From: Chitinophaga pinensis
GTDB taxonomy: Bacteria; Bacteroidota; Bacteroidia; Chitinophagales; Chitinophagaceae
NCBI RefSeq assembly: GCF_007896845.1
Contig: NZ_VOHS01000018.1
Location: forward strand, 86,248 to 150,247
Direction: 5' to 3'
Length of the DNA: 64,000 nt
In this document: positions 39,266-48,719 of the stretch, in pieces
Numbering within the stretch: the first letter of the stretch is position 1
Layout of the letters: the number at the start of each line of letters is the position of its first letter
The notes under the pieces: model-generated
What the model was told of the DNA's origin: nothing
What the model saw: the letters and a program-made list of their open reading frames with translations, nothing else
Databases searched by the model: none
Made by a program: the position numbers and the translations under genes

Positions 39266-42200
39266 TTAGAATTTAACGTTCAGACCTACCAGTACTGACT
39301 TAGGTTGCGGATAGGTACCCAGATCAATGCCGGAAGCCCATCCCGTAGGACCATAACCTACTTCAGGATCTACTCCTTTATAAGGTGTAAAGGTGAACAG
39401 GTTGGTGGCAGAAACGTATAATCTTAACTGTCCCAGCGGCAGTGTATGTAAGAGCTGTTTGAAATCATATCCGAGATTCAGGCTCTTTACACGCAGGAAG
39501 GACGCATTGTGTACATACAGGTCGGAAGAACGGATCCAGTTCTGGTTCAGTTCTGCGCCATCAGTAACACGTGGCAGGCGGTTGGAGCTGCCTTCTCCTG
39601 TCCAGCGACCGAGGATTTCGGTTGTATAATTACTGAGCGGACGGGAGAAATCATGTGTACCATCCCAGATCTGATTGCCGTAGTTACCATATAATGAAGC
39701 GGAGAAATCAAATCCTTTATAACCCAGGTTGATGTTCAGACCGTAGGTGAATTTAGGATAAGGATTACCGATCTGGGTCTGATCTTTACTATCAATTACG
39801 CCATCTCCGTTCAGGTCCTGAAAGCGTACATCACCCGGTTGTGCATTTGGCTGTATTCTTTTACCGTCTTTGGATACGTAAGCCGCTACTTCCTGCTCAT
39901 TCTGAAAGATACCAGCGGTCTTATATCCGTAGAAATAACCCATAGGGTAGCCTACCTGTGCGCGGTAGAATTCAGGCATACTGGGGTAGGTAATAGCAGT
40001 CGCACCATTGATGATCTTTTCCTTGTTAGGAATGTCCGTGATCTCGTTGCGGTTGATACCCATATTACCATTTACACCTACACTCAGCCCATTGAAAGTA
40101 TGATTGTAACCAAGAGAGATTTCTACACCCTGATTACGCACATCACCACCATTGATCAGTACTGTTGCCGCACCGGATACAGCAGGTACATTTACAGGTA
40201 CCAGCCAGTCTTTGGTAGTTTTACGATAGATGTCAACCGTCAGGTTGAAGTCCTTCAGGAAGTTTGCATCAAAGCCGATGTTAGCTTGTTCTGAAGTTTC
40301 CCATTTCAGATCAGGGTTGGATATTTTGATGGGAGCAGCGCCGATAGCAGGTGCGTCTCCACTACCGAAATAGTAACCGAGGTATTGCGTGGAAATAGTA
40401 GATAGGTATTGATAATAGCCGGTTGGCAGGTTACCGTTCTGGCCCCAGCCTGCGCGGATCTTCAGGAAGTCCAGCCAGCGGGATTTGAAGAAATCTTCAT
40501 TGGTCGGTACCCAACCCACAGAGAAAGAAGGGAAGTAAGCCCTGCGGTTGTTCGGACCGAAGCGGGAAGATGCATCTGATCTTACCACAGCGGTGAACAT
40601 ATATTTATCAGCATATGAATAGCTGATACGTCCGAAGTAAGAATAGATGGTCGCAGAGCTGTCCGCGCCGTAGATACGTTGTGTACTGTCTGTCGTACCA
40701 TTATCGATGACAGCATTATCCAGACCGGTTTTGGTCAGGTCCTGTTTGTATCCGTAGAGATAATTCGCTTTTGTTTCATTGGCGTTCATACCTACGAGTA
40801 CACCTACATTGTGCTTACCGAAATCGCGCTGATAATTGATGGTATTATCCCAGTTCCATGAATTGGTGCGATAGATACCTTGTGTTGCGCGTGAATGTTC
40901 GTTGATCACATTTGTAGACAGATTATAGAGTGGTGTATAGCTTCTGGAATCAGTACTGCTGATGTCAATACCGAAGTCAGTACGGATAGACAATCCTTTG
41001 ATGGGAGATACCTGTAAATAAGTATTCCCCATGATACGGTTTGTTTTATCCTTATTCTGATTCTGATAATCCATCAACGCTACCGGGTTTGCTTCTTCTA
41101 CGTTAAAGGAAGATTTTGCATAGTTGCCATTCTCATCGTATACAGGGAATAGTGGACTGGTACTGAACACGGAGCGGATGGCGTTGTTGTAGATGTTGCC
41201 TACACCGATGCCTCTTTTGCGTGACTGTGTATAGGTCAGGTTCTCTCCGAAAATGATGATATCCTTGTACATTTTGTGCTCGCTGTTCATGCGGAAAGAG
41301 AGCCTGTCATATTTGGACTGATCATTTACACCGATAATACCTGCCTGTTCAGTGTATGCAATAGAGGAGGAGAATACAGATGCATCATTTCCGCCGGCAA
41401 AGCTGAGGGAATGATTCTGCATCGGTGCATTCTTATTATAAATGGCTTCCTGCCAATCGGTGCCTTTACCCAGTTTTGAAAGCTGGTCTACGGTGAAGTA
41501 TGGTTGTCCGCCGGAATTGATGGCCATCTCATTCATGATCACACCATAATCGTGTGCATTGAGTACGGATACTTTATGAGAAGGATTCTGGGTACCATAG
41601 TAGGCATCGTAAGCAATCTTCATGGTGCCTGCACGACCTTTACGGGTTGTGATCAATACGACACCATTTGCTGCTCTCGCACCATAGATAGCAGAAGATG
41701 CTGCATCTTTCAGTACATCCATGCTGGCAATATCGGAGGCGTTCAAATAACTGATATCGTATGTGGGTACACCATCCACGATGTACAGCGGATCTGCATT
41801 ACCCACAGTACTTGTACCACGGATACGCACTTTCATGCTCTCACCCGGTTGTGCAGATGTAGCGGTGATCTGTACGCCGGGTGTTTGCCCCTGTAACGCC
41901 TGATCTACGCGCAGGGCATGGTTTTGTTCCAGCTGTTGTGTGTTAACGTGGTCAATAGCGCCGGTAACCAGTTTTTTCTTTTCGGTACCATAACCTACCA
42001 CAACAATTTCATCAAGGCCGGTGGAGCCTTCATTAAGGTTAACCGTCAGAGAAGATTTTCCTCTTGCGGAGATGACTTGTTTCGTGAAACCTACGAGTGT
42101 GACTTCCAGTGAATCGGAGTCGCCTACCTGTAGATTGAAGCTGCCTGTACCATCTGTAATGGCACCATTATTAGTGCCTTTGATGCGTACGCTGGCGCCA

Positions 42201-42376
42201 GGAAGCGGGCTGTTATCTTTGCCTGTGGTCACTTTACCGGAAAGTGCCCGTTTCGGAGTCTGCGCCATTGCCACGTTGCCTGATAACATGGTTAATAGCA
42301 GCGCGCTGCTCAATCCGCATGATACGGGGATCATGCAGGCAGTCACAAAATCTCTGATTTTGTAAGCAGTTTTCAT
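39266..42376 (-). CDS. SusC-type TonB-dependent glycan transporter
   Basis: 1,036 residues, intact. Signal region, carboxypeptidase-regulatory-like domain (about 45-120; GKVTTGKDNSPLPGASVRIKG), plug (VVGYGTEKKKLVTGAI, DVLKDAASSAIYGARAANGVV) and barrel to a C-terminal aromatic end (VLVGLNVKF). Unlike the receptor of locus 1 it has no STN domain, in line with control by the HTCS regulator instead of a sigma/anti-sigma pair. It follows the GH31 gene by 109 bp and precedes its SusD. Confidence 0.93.
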   Translation of the reverse strand: MKTAYKIRDFVTACMIPVSCGLSSALLLTMLSGNVAMAQTPKRALSGKVTTGKDNSPLPGASVRIKGTNNGAITDGTGSFNLQVGDSDSLEVTLVGFTKQVISARGKSSLTVNLNEGSTGLDEIVVVGYGTEKKKLVTGAIDHVNTQQLEQNHALRVDQALQGQTPGVQITATSAQPGESMKVRIRGTSTVGNADPLYIVDGVPTYDISYLNASDIASMDVLKDAASSAIYGARAANGVVLITTRKGRAGTMKIAYDAYYGTQNPSHKVSVLNAHDYGVIMNEMAINSGGQPYFTVDQLSKLGKGTDWQEAIYNKNAPMQNHSLSFAGGNDASVFSSSIAYTEQAGIIGVNDQSKYDRLSFRMNSEHKMYKDIIIFGENLTYTQSRKRGIGVGNIYNNAIRSVFSTSPLFPVYDENGNYAKSSFNVEEANPVALMDYQNQNKDKTNRIMGNTYLQVSPIKGLSIRTDFGIDISSTDSRSYTPLYNLSTNVINEHSRATQGIYRTNSWNWDNTINYQRDFGKHNVGVLVGMNANETKANYLYGYKQDLTKTGLDNAVIDNGTTDSTQRIYGADSSATIYSYFGRISYSYADKYMFTAVVRSDASSRFGPNNRRAYFPSFSVGWVPTNEDFFKSRWLDFLKIRAGWGQNGNLPTGYYQYLSTISTQYLGYYFGSGDAPAIGAAPIKISNPDLKWETSEQANIGFDANFLKDFNLTVDIYRKTTKDWLVPVNVPAVSGAATVLINGGDVRNQGVEISLGYNHTFNGLSVGVNGNMGINRNEITDIPNKEKIINGATAITYPSMPEFYRAQVGYPMGYFYGYKTAGIFQNEQEVAAYVSKDGKRIQPNAQPGDVRFQDLNGDGVIDSKDQTQIGNPYPKFTYGLNINLGYKGFDFSASLYGNYGNQIWDGTHDFSRPLSNYTTEILGRWTGEGSSNRLPRVTDGAELNQNWIRSSDLYVHNASFLRVKSLNLGYDFKQLLHTLPLGQLRLYVSATNLFTFTPYKGVDPEVGYGPTGWASGIDLGTYPQPKSVLVGLNVKF

Positions 42377-42423
42377 AATGTTAGAATGTTAGTTACGGGA
42401 TGTGTTTGTCTGATGGTCGAAAC

Positions 42424-42438
42424 GTGAATTACATTCAC
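42424..42438. promoter_or_regulatory. Inverted repeat in the GH31-SusC gap
   Basis: GTGAAT-TAC-ATTCAC is a perfect 6-bp dyad with a 3-base centre, flanked by ACGT-like sequence on both sides (AACGTGAAT...ATTCACAACGT). It lies 48 bp before the SusC start, so it could be an operator for separate control of the transporter genes. No database motif is known to me. Confidence 0.35.
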
Positions 42439-42485
42439 AACGTGTTAGTGTTATACTTAGATCTTTCTTTGTTTCATTTACGTGG

Positions 42486-45340
42486 TCAGTTTTTAAGTGA
42501 TATCTTTTTTTCTGTACCGTCATATTTCATCACTATTGCATACGGTGTGTCCGGATCCATGCTTACCGGTTTCTCTTTTCCTGCCTTGACGATGCGGAAC
42601 GTACGCTGGTGCAGCATGCCGGAGAATTTACCTGTCCGTTTGCCGATAGTCAGTGTGTTGTTTGCGTCGTCATATGTGAATGGAATGGTACTGTATTGTC
42701 CTTTTTCGTAGTTATAGTTTACGCCTTCATCTTCGTAGAGCGTGAATTTCCCGTTGCCGCCGGCATATACATATAATGTGATCGTATCGGCAGCACGCTG
42801 TGCGGTATACTGAATGGCAGGCCCGAAGGGTATGATGCTGCCCGCTTTGGCGTACAGCGGAATTCTATCCAGTGGTGCATCCACCGTAATATGTTTTCCA
42901 CCTTCCGTATAGGTGCCGTCGTAGAGGTTATACCAGCCAGTGTTGGCAGGCAGATATAACTGACGCTTGCGTGCCTTGTAAGTATATACCGGATTGACCA
43001 GCAATGACGGACCAAACATAAACTGGTCGCCAATACTCTGTACAGCGGTATCTTTACCGAAATCCATTGCCAGTCCGCGCATAATCGTGTAACCATTGTG
43101 GTAAGTCTGACCAGCGAGAGAATAGATATATGGCATCAGGCGATAGCGCAGTTTGTCGTAATAGACCATTGAGTTGAACTCAACGCTGTTATCCGGTGCG
43201 ATATTGAATGGTTCGCGGTAAGGGTACTGCCCATGAGAACGGAACAGCGGACAAAAAGCACCGTATTGGAACCAGCGGGCGTTCAACTCTCTCCATTCTT
43301 CCAGATCTGCGCCTTTCGGATCAGGTTGATCATATTTGTCTTCTACATAGAAACCACCAATGTCCGTTGTCCAGTAAGGCATACCGGACATACCAAAGTT
43401 GAGACCTGCAGGTATTTGTCTGGCCAGTTCATCGAAACGGGCAGCGATATCACCACTCCAGGTAGCAGCAGCATAACGTTGCATACCTGCATATGCAGAA
43501 CGGGTCAGAATGAATACGCGTTGATCAGGTTTTTCCTGACGCTGACCTTCATAAATACCTTTTGCGTTCAGCAGTGCGTAAGTGTTGAAATATTGGGTGG
43601 ATGGCCCTAAGGCAGTAGGGTTCATCAGTTGTTTGCGATAGTCAATGGTTGCATTAGACAGTACATCCGGCTCTGTTGCATCCAGCCACCATGCGTCTAC
43701 GCCTTTACTAAAGAGGTGCTGACTGAGCAGTTGCCAGAACAGTTTACGTGCACCGGGATTGAAAGCATCGTAGAAAGTGGAGACATAACCCTGACCGATC
43801 CAGTCTCTGATACCGTCATTGATACTTTGTTTGTATAGCCAGCCTTTATCGTTAAAGAGATTGTAGTTGTGAATGTCTTTATAGAATTTAGGCCATGCGG
43901 AGATCATAAAGTGTGTGTGATAGATATTATGAAGGGAGTCAATCATCCCTTTTGCATCCGGGAAGCGGGCCGGATCAAATTCCTGACTACCCCAGGCGTT
44001 TTCCTGCCAGTAGGACCAGTCCATCACGATGTTGTCCAGTGGGATCTGTCTTTTGCGGAATTCCTGTACGGTGCTGATCACATCACGCTGTGTTTTATAG
44101 CGTTCGCGGCTTTGCCAGTAACCTAAAGCCCATTTCGGTACGATAGCAGCCTTGCCGGTGATGCTACGGTAACCGTTGATCACCTCATCCATCTGCTGAC
44201 CGTATACAAAATAATAATCGATCTTTTCGCCGGCTTCTGAGGAGAAGGCTGCTTTATTTTGTAAAGTAGCAGGTGTCGGTGAAAGGTGTTTTACAGAGAC
44301 AAATGCCTGATCTGATTCCGGAATCCATTCTACTTTTATCTGGTGTTGTTTACCTTTTTCCAGTTGATGACGGAATACGGAAGGACCGGGGTTCCAACCT
44401 TCTCTCCATTTGTCGAGTTTCAGTTCGCCGTCGATCCATACCTTCACATAACCGGAAGCGGTCATATAAAATTTCTCCTGACCACCTGTTTTAGAGGCGA
44501 TATTGCCTTCCCAGGTGATAACACCTTTTCCCATCGGATAACCCGCGGGCATCCTTTTCAGATCTGGGAGGAAGGTAAAATCTATGGCAGATTCCTGTTT
44601 TTGGAGGAAGATGCTGTCTGGTTTGTTACGCAGAGCATAAGTAGCCGTGAGACCGCCCGTTTTGCCGTTTTTGTCTGTCAGTCCGAGACTGGACAGTTCC
44701 TCGTAAGGACGATCGTCTCCAAAGCGGGTAATAGAGTAATTATCCCAAAGGATACCATAATGATTGCTGGACACCAGATAAGGGATGACAGCGATCGAGT
44801 TGTATTGTGTCAGGTCTACATCCTGATCTTTGTAGTTCATCAGACCGGTCTGGTGTTGTCCCAGACCATAAAATGCTTCCCCGGCAGGCGATTCGAATAC
44901 CTGTTGCAGCTTGTAAAGCGGCTTACCATCTATCATGGCAGGCGTGAAGGTCTTACCACCCCCTTTTTCTCCTGTAATATTACGTGGCCGTTCAGGTCCT
45001 TAAATATTACCTCTCCTGTACTCAGATCAATGCTGGCAGTTAAGGCGCTGGTTTTCAGCGTAACCTGATTGTTCTTCTCCTCACTGGTCCATTTTACCTC
45101 CCGCGTACCACTGACGATAGCCATCAGGCTGGGGGTAGTAGAAATGGAATCCGCAGGACTGGCGGTGACCCTGATAATATTATCCGTGATAACCTGCAGT
45201 TTTACCTGTTTTACTCCTCCGGCGGTTGTTTTTTCCAACCTTACTAGTAATCCGTCTTTAAGTCTTTCGATTTTTCCTGCATAAGCGAAGTGCAGGCAGC
45301 ATGTAAAGGCAAGGACTGAAAAAAGTCTTTTTTTCTTCAT
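42486..45340 (-). pseudogene. GH31 alpha-xylosidase-like glycoside hydrolase with PA14 insert, one frameshift
   Basis: Full length about 950 residues. Signal peptide (LFSVLAFTCCLHFAYAG), N-terminal beta-sandwich (FYGLGQHQTGLMNYK), a PA14-like insert (about 125-220 of the longer part; GVITWEGNIASKTGG), then the GH31 barrel with the likely nucleophile Asp in WWLDATEPD and acid/base Asp in TWSGDIAARF. The PA14 insert recalls secreted alpha-xylosidases acting on xyloglucan oligosaccharides. The frame breaks at 44959-44963 in a run of five G on the coding strand; six G restore KKGGGKTFTPAMIDGK. That single homopolymer change looks like a sequencing indel. First gene of the SusC/SusD operon. Confidence 0.87.
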
Positions 45341-45420
45341 ATCGATGGAATTGATCTGATGGTTGTTTGTTGGCTACAAATGGTATATGACTGATAGTTT
45401 TTATTGCTAACGTGTGCCGA

Positions 45421-45428
45421 CAAATTTA
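45421..45428 (-). promoter_or_regulatory. -7 promoter element of the GH31-SusCD operon
   Basis: The minus strand reads TAAATTTG, matching TAnnTTTG, 80 bp before the GH31 start. No TTTG stands at -33, which is common for HTCS-activated promoters. Confidence 0.4.
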
Positions 45429-45591
45429 ACAGTCCGGTATAAGACCGAGGGGAGGGGATTGTTTTAGATTAGGGTAGCAAATGTTAACTAAAAGGTGTCT
45501 CTGAAGGAAATAGATGTTAAAAGAGGGGTATGATTTGTTAAATAGCCTTTGCTTAATGCCGTTCGGGTATATGGGATAATTGCAGGATAAG

Positions 45592-45675
45592 CCGTAGATA
45601 ACCCGTATATAAGCCGCATATAATCCGTACCTATAGGAATGGCTTATATACGGCTTATATACGGGTTATCTACGG
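45592..45675. repeat. 84-bp near-perfect palindrome made of 11-bp units
   Basis: Each 42-base arm matches the reverse complement of the other at 38 positions, with the exact centre at CTATAG (45631-45636); the outer 25 bases pair without error. Each arm is also a run of degenerate 11-bp units: ATAAGCCGTAG, ATAACCCGTAT, ATAAGCCGCAT, ATAATCCGTAC. No T run follows, so it is not an ordinary terminator. No transposase or second copy is seen in the window. It lies between the divergently oriented GH31 and HAD-like genes. Confidence 0.85.
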
Positions 45676-45952
45676 TAACATAATGATTTATAAAGAATTC
45701 CGAAACGAAGTTGAGCGGGTACTGAGATGACTTGTCCTGAATGCCCCTAAATGGTCAAAAAACAATTTAAACCCGAAGTATATATGGCGTATATACGACG
45801 CATCTATGGGAGAGCTATACCTGAGGAATTATGTAAAAGGTATTTGACAGTGTCAATATCGGGGTTAGCAGTTTGTCATGCTCAGCAGTTATTTAACCTG
45901 ATCTTAACTGGCGGGGAGGGAATGCATTTGTCATATTGTATTAAACTTGCTC
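45676..45952 (+). other. Gap between palindrome and HAD-like gene
   Basis: No well-supported gene. An open frame from ATG 45751 to 46014 (87 aa, MVKKQFKPEVYMAYIRRIYG...) overlaps the HAD-like gene by 62 bp in another frame and shows no recognisable family; it could be a small real gene or chance. Confidence 0.3.
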
Positions 45953-46402
45953 ATGACAATCTCCTTCGACTTAGACGACACCCTTATACCCGGCAGGATT
46001 CAGTTCCCATTTGAACGACAATATTTATGGCACAAAATGATAAGCCGGGAACGGTTGAGGAAGGGTAGCATTTTGTTAATCCGTCAGTTGAAAAAGGAGG
46101 GCTGTAAGGTATATGTATATACCACTTCCCTGCGGTCGCCTATGTATATCAGGTGTCTTTTTTTATCTTATGGTATATGGCTGGATAAGGTCATTAATAA
46201 GACCGTGCATGACAGGATATTGGGTAAGCAGGGGCAGCAGGTTTCAAAACTGCCGGTTGCTTTTAGTATCGATCTGCATGTAGATGATTCGGCAGGAGTG
46301 GCGCTGGAAGGACAGCAATACAACTTTGCGACGGTGATAGTAGGAGGCGAAGATAGTTGGGCAGAAAAGGTGATGGAAACAATCAGGAATAGTATGCTGT
46401 AG
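45953..46402 (+). CDS. HAD-like phosphatase-family protein
   Basis: About 149 residues from ATG 45953 (MTISFDLDDTLIPG). HAD motif I is DLDDT with both Asp (residues 6 and 8 region), motif II is the Thr/Ser in YVYTTSLRS, and a late acidic motif is LHVDDSAG; the motif III Lys may be in RILGKQGQQ. Such short, cap-less HAD proteins occur as small-molecule or nucleotide phosphatases; the substrate is unknown. It stands alone just beyond the palindrome. Confidence 0.75.
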   Translation: MTISFDLDDTLIPGRIQFPFERQYLWHKMISRERLRKGSILLIRQLKKEGCKVYVYTTSLRSPMYIRCLFLSYGIWLDKVINKTVHDRILGKQGQQVSKLPVAFSIDLHVDDSAGVALEGQQYNFATVIVGGEDSWAEKVMETIRNSML

Positions 46403-46436
46403 GGCAAAACAATTCCTGATTGTCAGTTCCGGTGGC

Positions 46437-46910
46437 TCAGTTGCCATTGGCCGCCTCTTCCAACACGCCGATATCCAGTTTTTCCATCTGCATCATTGCC
46501 ATTGTCGCACGCCGCGCTCTGCCCGGGTCTTTATCCTGCATCAGTTCCTGCAAGCCTTTGGGCACCACCTGCCACGACAGACCGAATTTATCTCTGCACC
46601 AGCCGCACTTATCAATACTGCCACCCGCGGTTAATGCATCCCATAGTTTATCTACTTCGTCCTGTGTTTCACATTGGATGAACATTGAAACTGCCGGAGT
46701 GAAAGAATAGTGGGGACCACCATTCAGTGCTATGAACTCCTGACCATCCAATGTGAATTCTACGGTCATGACCTTTCCCTCCTGACCGGGTACACCCGGA
46801 GGATAACGGCTGATCTTTCCGATGGAGGAATTTTTAAATAAAGAGGTGTACAATTTTGCAGCCTCTTCTGCCTGATCATTGTACCATAAGAAAGGGGTGA
46901 TCTTTTGCAT
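46437..46910 (-). CDS. VOC/PhnB-like glyoxalase-fold protein
   Basis: 157 residues from ATG 46908-46910 (MQKITPFLWYNDQAEEAAKLY). The open frame extends upstream to 47372, but that extension overlaps the neighbouring gene and has no family character. Segments FTLDGQEFIALNGG, FIQCETQDEVDKLWDALTAGG and CGWCRDKFGLSWQVVP are typical of the PhnB-like VOC group (PF06983, often mislabelled 3-demethylubiquinone methyltransferase). Enzymatic role unknown. Monocistronic, divergent from the propeller gene. Confidence 0.87.
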   Translation of the reverse strand: MQKITPFLWYNDQAEEAAKLYTSLFKNSSIGKISRYPPGVPGQEGKVMTVEFTLDGQEFIALNGGPHYSFTPAVSMFIQCETQDEVDKLWDALTAGGSIDKCGWCRDKFGLSWQVVPKGLQELMQDKDPGRARRATMAMMQMEKLDIGVLEEAANGN

Positions 46911-47054
46911 AACAACTATTTTAGGATGTTTTGATGTAACAAACTTACGCTGTGGCAGGCATTCACAGGCGGTGCAAAGAAGACTTCCTGAAGGGGGATT
47001 TGGGACGGGAGATGGGGTGGCTTGTATTCCGGGTAAATTCCGGTATTTTGCAAT

Positions 47055-48143
47055 ATGCCTCAAACTATGGGAAGTACTTTTACACGCATCGCACTCAATA
47101 TACACCAGCGTCTGGCGCTGGAAGCCAATCCGGTCAGTATCGCAGAACTGGCAGACGGTGGTTATATCCTCAACTTCAATAAGGACCCGAAAGTCCTGCG
47201 GCTCGATAAAGACCTGCAACAGGTCTGGCAAAAAGATCTGCAGGCACAGACGACTGACTATGTAAACTGTATTATCACTGCGAGTCCTGCCGGCGAACAA
47301 ATAGCGCTTTCCTGTATGGAGACGGTCCGTATATTGGATATGGAAGGAAATATGGAATGGATCTTCCCGCATGATGGCTGGGAGAAATTCCTCGGATCTT
47401 CCTGTACCTTCTCCAACGATGGCGCACTGATCTGGTTCATTGTGCCCGCCAGTTCGGCATTGGAAAATGATATACTGTATGTGGTGCGGCAGTCAGATCG
47501 TAAAGTACAGGATACATGGATGATGGAAGGAAATCAGGAGTATAATTATGTGATCCATGCAGCACCGGATAAGACAGGTGTACTGATAGAGGCCGCTGCC
47601 GGACAGGATAGTAATCTCTTATTTCAGGCTTCCCTGACGGATGGTAAAATAGTGGTGCATGCATTGACACAATGTGATGACAGGATCATGGGGTCTTTTG
47701 CACCTGATGGAAATGAGTTTGTAACTGCGCCCCATTATGAGGGAGGAATCATTGTGTACAGTTATCCGGAGATTAACGCGATTGCTACCCTTGAAGAAGA
47801 AGAACTGTTCGCAGAAAGAAATGAGTATCCATCTGAAGAAGATACCGATAGTCTTGAGTATGTCGTACAGTATATCAGTAATAAAACCCTGCTGGCATTT
47901 TCCCGTTTTGGCAGATTGCTCCTGATCGATAGAAATACGATGCAATGTACCGGAGAATTATTGCCGGAAGGTTGTGAGATCAGGGCCTATGATATGGCCG
48001 GCCGGCCAACAAAAGACCCGCGCCAGATCGTAGATTACGCTGGTGAGATCGTTACGGTGTGTGTCAATAAACAGCGACAGTTGCTACTGACGCATAATGC
48101 AGGAGAAGTAAGACTGTATAACCTGCCGGATGAATTGTTTTAG
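47055..48143 (+). CDS. Uncharacterised cytoplasmic beta-propeller protein
   Basis: 362 residues, no signal peptide. Repeated blade-like text (ELADGGYILNFNKDPKVLRLDKD, ILDMEGNMEWIFPHDGWEKF, LIDRNTMQCTGELLPEG, GEVRLYNLPDELF) suggests a seven-bladed WD40/YVTN-like propeller. No catalytic motif. It converges on an SMI1/KNR4 gene, overlapping it by 4 bp. Function not recognised; Bacteroidota encode similar single-propeller proteins of unknown role. Confidence 0.6.
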   Translation: MPQTMGSTFTRIALNIHQRLALEANPVSIAELADGGYILNFNKDPKVLRLDKDLQQVWQKDLQAQTTDYVNCIITASPAGEQIALSCMETVRILDMEGNMEWIFPHDGWEKFLGSSCTFSNDGALIWFIVPASSALENDILYVVRQSDRKVQDTWMMEGNQEYNYVIHAAPDKTGVLIEAAAGQDSNLLFQASLTDGKIVVHALTQCDDRIMGSFAPDGNEFVTAPHYEGGIIVYSYPEINAIATLEEEELFAERNEYPSEEDTDSLEYVVQYISNKTLLAFSRFGRLLLIDRNTMQCTGELLPEGCEIRAYDMAGRPTKDPRQIVDYAGEIVTVCVNKQRQLLLTHNAGEVRLYNLPDELF

Positions 48144-48709
48144 CGTTTACCCGGTTCGCCGGCGAAGTTTCCTTTAGGATAACCGTCCGGTGTCTTTACT
48201 TCGAAGTATTCATCAAAGTCTTTCTTATCTGTAGTGGCGTACAGCTGATTAATAGAATTGATAAAAGAGGTTAGATCCGGGGCAATCGTGTCACGATCAT
48301 TATCTGCATGCCAGAACTCTATCAGCTGTCCTTTTATACCGGTAAATACACCGGTAGTATCATAACAGATATAATCTCCGCCGCCATTGTCCCATAGCGG
48401 GATCCATGAAGGATGCCACCAGTTCTCCATTTCAAAGTCGGTGCCGATCATACCTGTCAGTTCGCTGGCGGTGTCCAGTGCATGTTGCAGGGACAGAAAC
48501 ATGGAATTGTTTACAAACGCCTCATATGTGCCTTCCTGCTGACCGTTTTTCCATTGGTACAAAGCACGGAGATCTGCAGGAAGTGTCACATTATAAGCCT
48601 TCTCGAGTGCCGCAATGGCTTCTGCTGACAATCCGGGCTGTAAGGTAGCATAGTAATCTGCCCGTTTGGTACTGAGGTGTTCGTCAAGTTTGTTCAGATA
48701 TGCCTGCAT
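48140..48709 (-). CDS. SMI1/KNR4-family protein
   Basis: 189 residues from ATG 48707-48709 (MQAYLNKLDEHLS). The SMI1/KNR4 (SUKH) fold is seen in PGLSAEAIAALEKAYNVTLPADLRALYQWKNGQ, then WIPLWDNGGGDYICYDTTG and GQLIEFWHADND. Members of this superfamily often act as immunity proteins against polymorphic toxins, but no toxin gene is next to it, and housekeeping members exist. It starts 10 bp after the HTCS stop, so it is probably co-transcribed with that regulator. Confidence 0.85.
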   Translation of the reverse strand: MQAYLNKLDEHLSTKRADYYATLQPGLSAEAIAALEKAYNVTLPADLRALYQWKNGQQEGTYEAFVNNSMFLSLQHALDTASELTGMIGTDFEMENWWHPSWIPLWDNGGGDYICYDTTGVFTGIKGQLIEFWHADNDRDTIAPDLTSFINSINQLYATTDKKDFDEYFEVKTPDGYPKGNFAGEPGKR

Positions 48710-48719
48710 AAGTGCCGTT

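Noticed and set aside
44933..44963. Programmed frameshift in the GH31 gene
   Set aside because: The run of G lacks the usual slippery heptamer and stimulatory structure, and one added G restores the frame; an indel is simpler.
45592..45675. Palindrome as a rho-independent terminator or CRISPR remnant
   Set aside because: No T run follows, and the 11-bp units have no spacers between them.
45751..46014. 87-aa open frame before the HAD-like gene
   Set aside because: It overlaps the HAD-like start, has no recognised family and no clear ribosome site; kept only as a remark.
46911..47372. Upstream extension of the VOC gene open frame, doubling its length
   Set aside because: The extra residues lack family character, overlap the divergent propeller gene, and ATG 46910 gives the exact normal start of the family.
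47055..48709. Propeller and SMI1 genes as a toxin-immunity pair
   Set aside because: The propeller protein has no toxin domain, signal or delivery motif, and the genes are convergent, not an operon.
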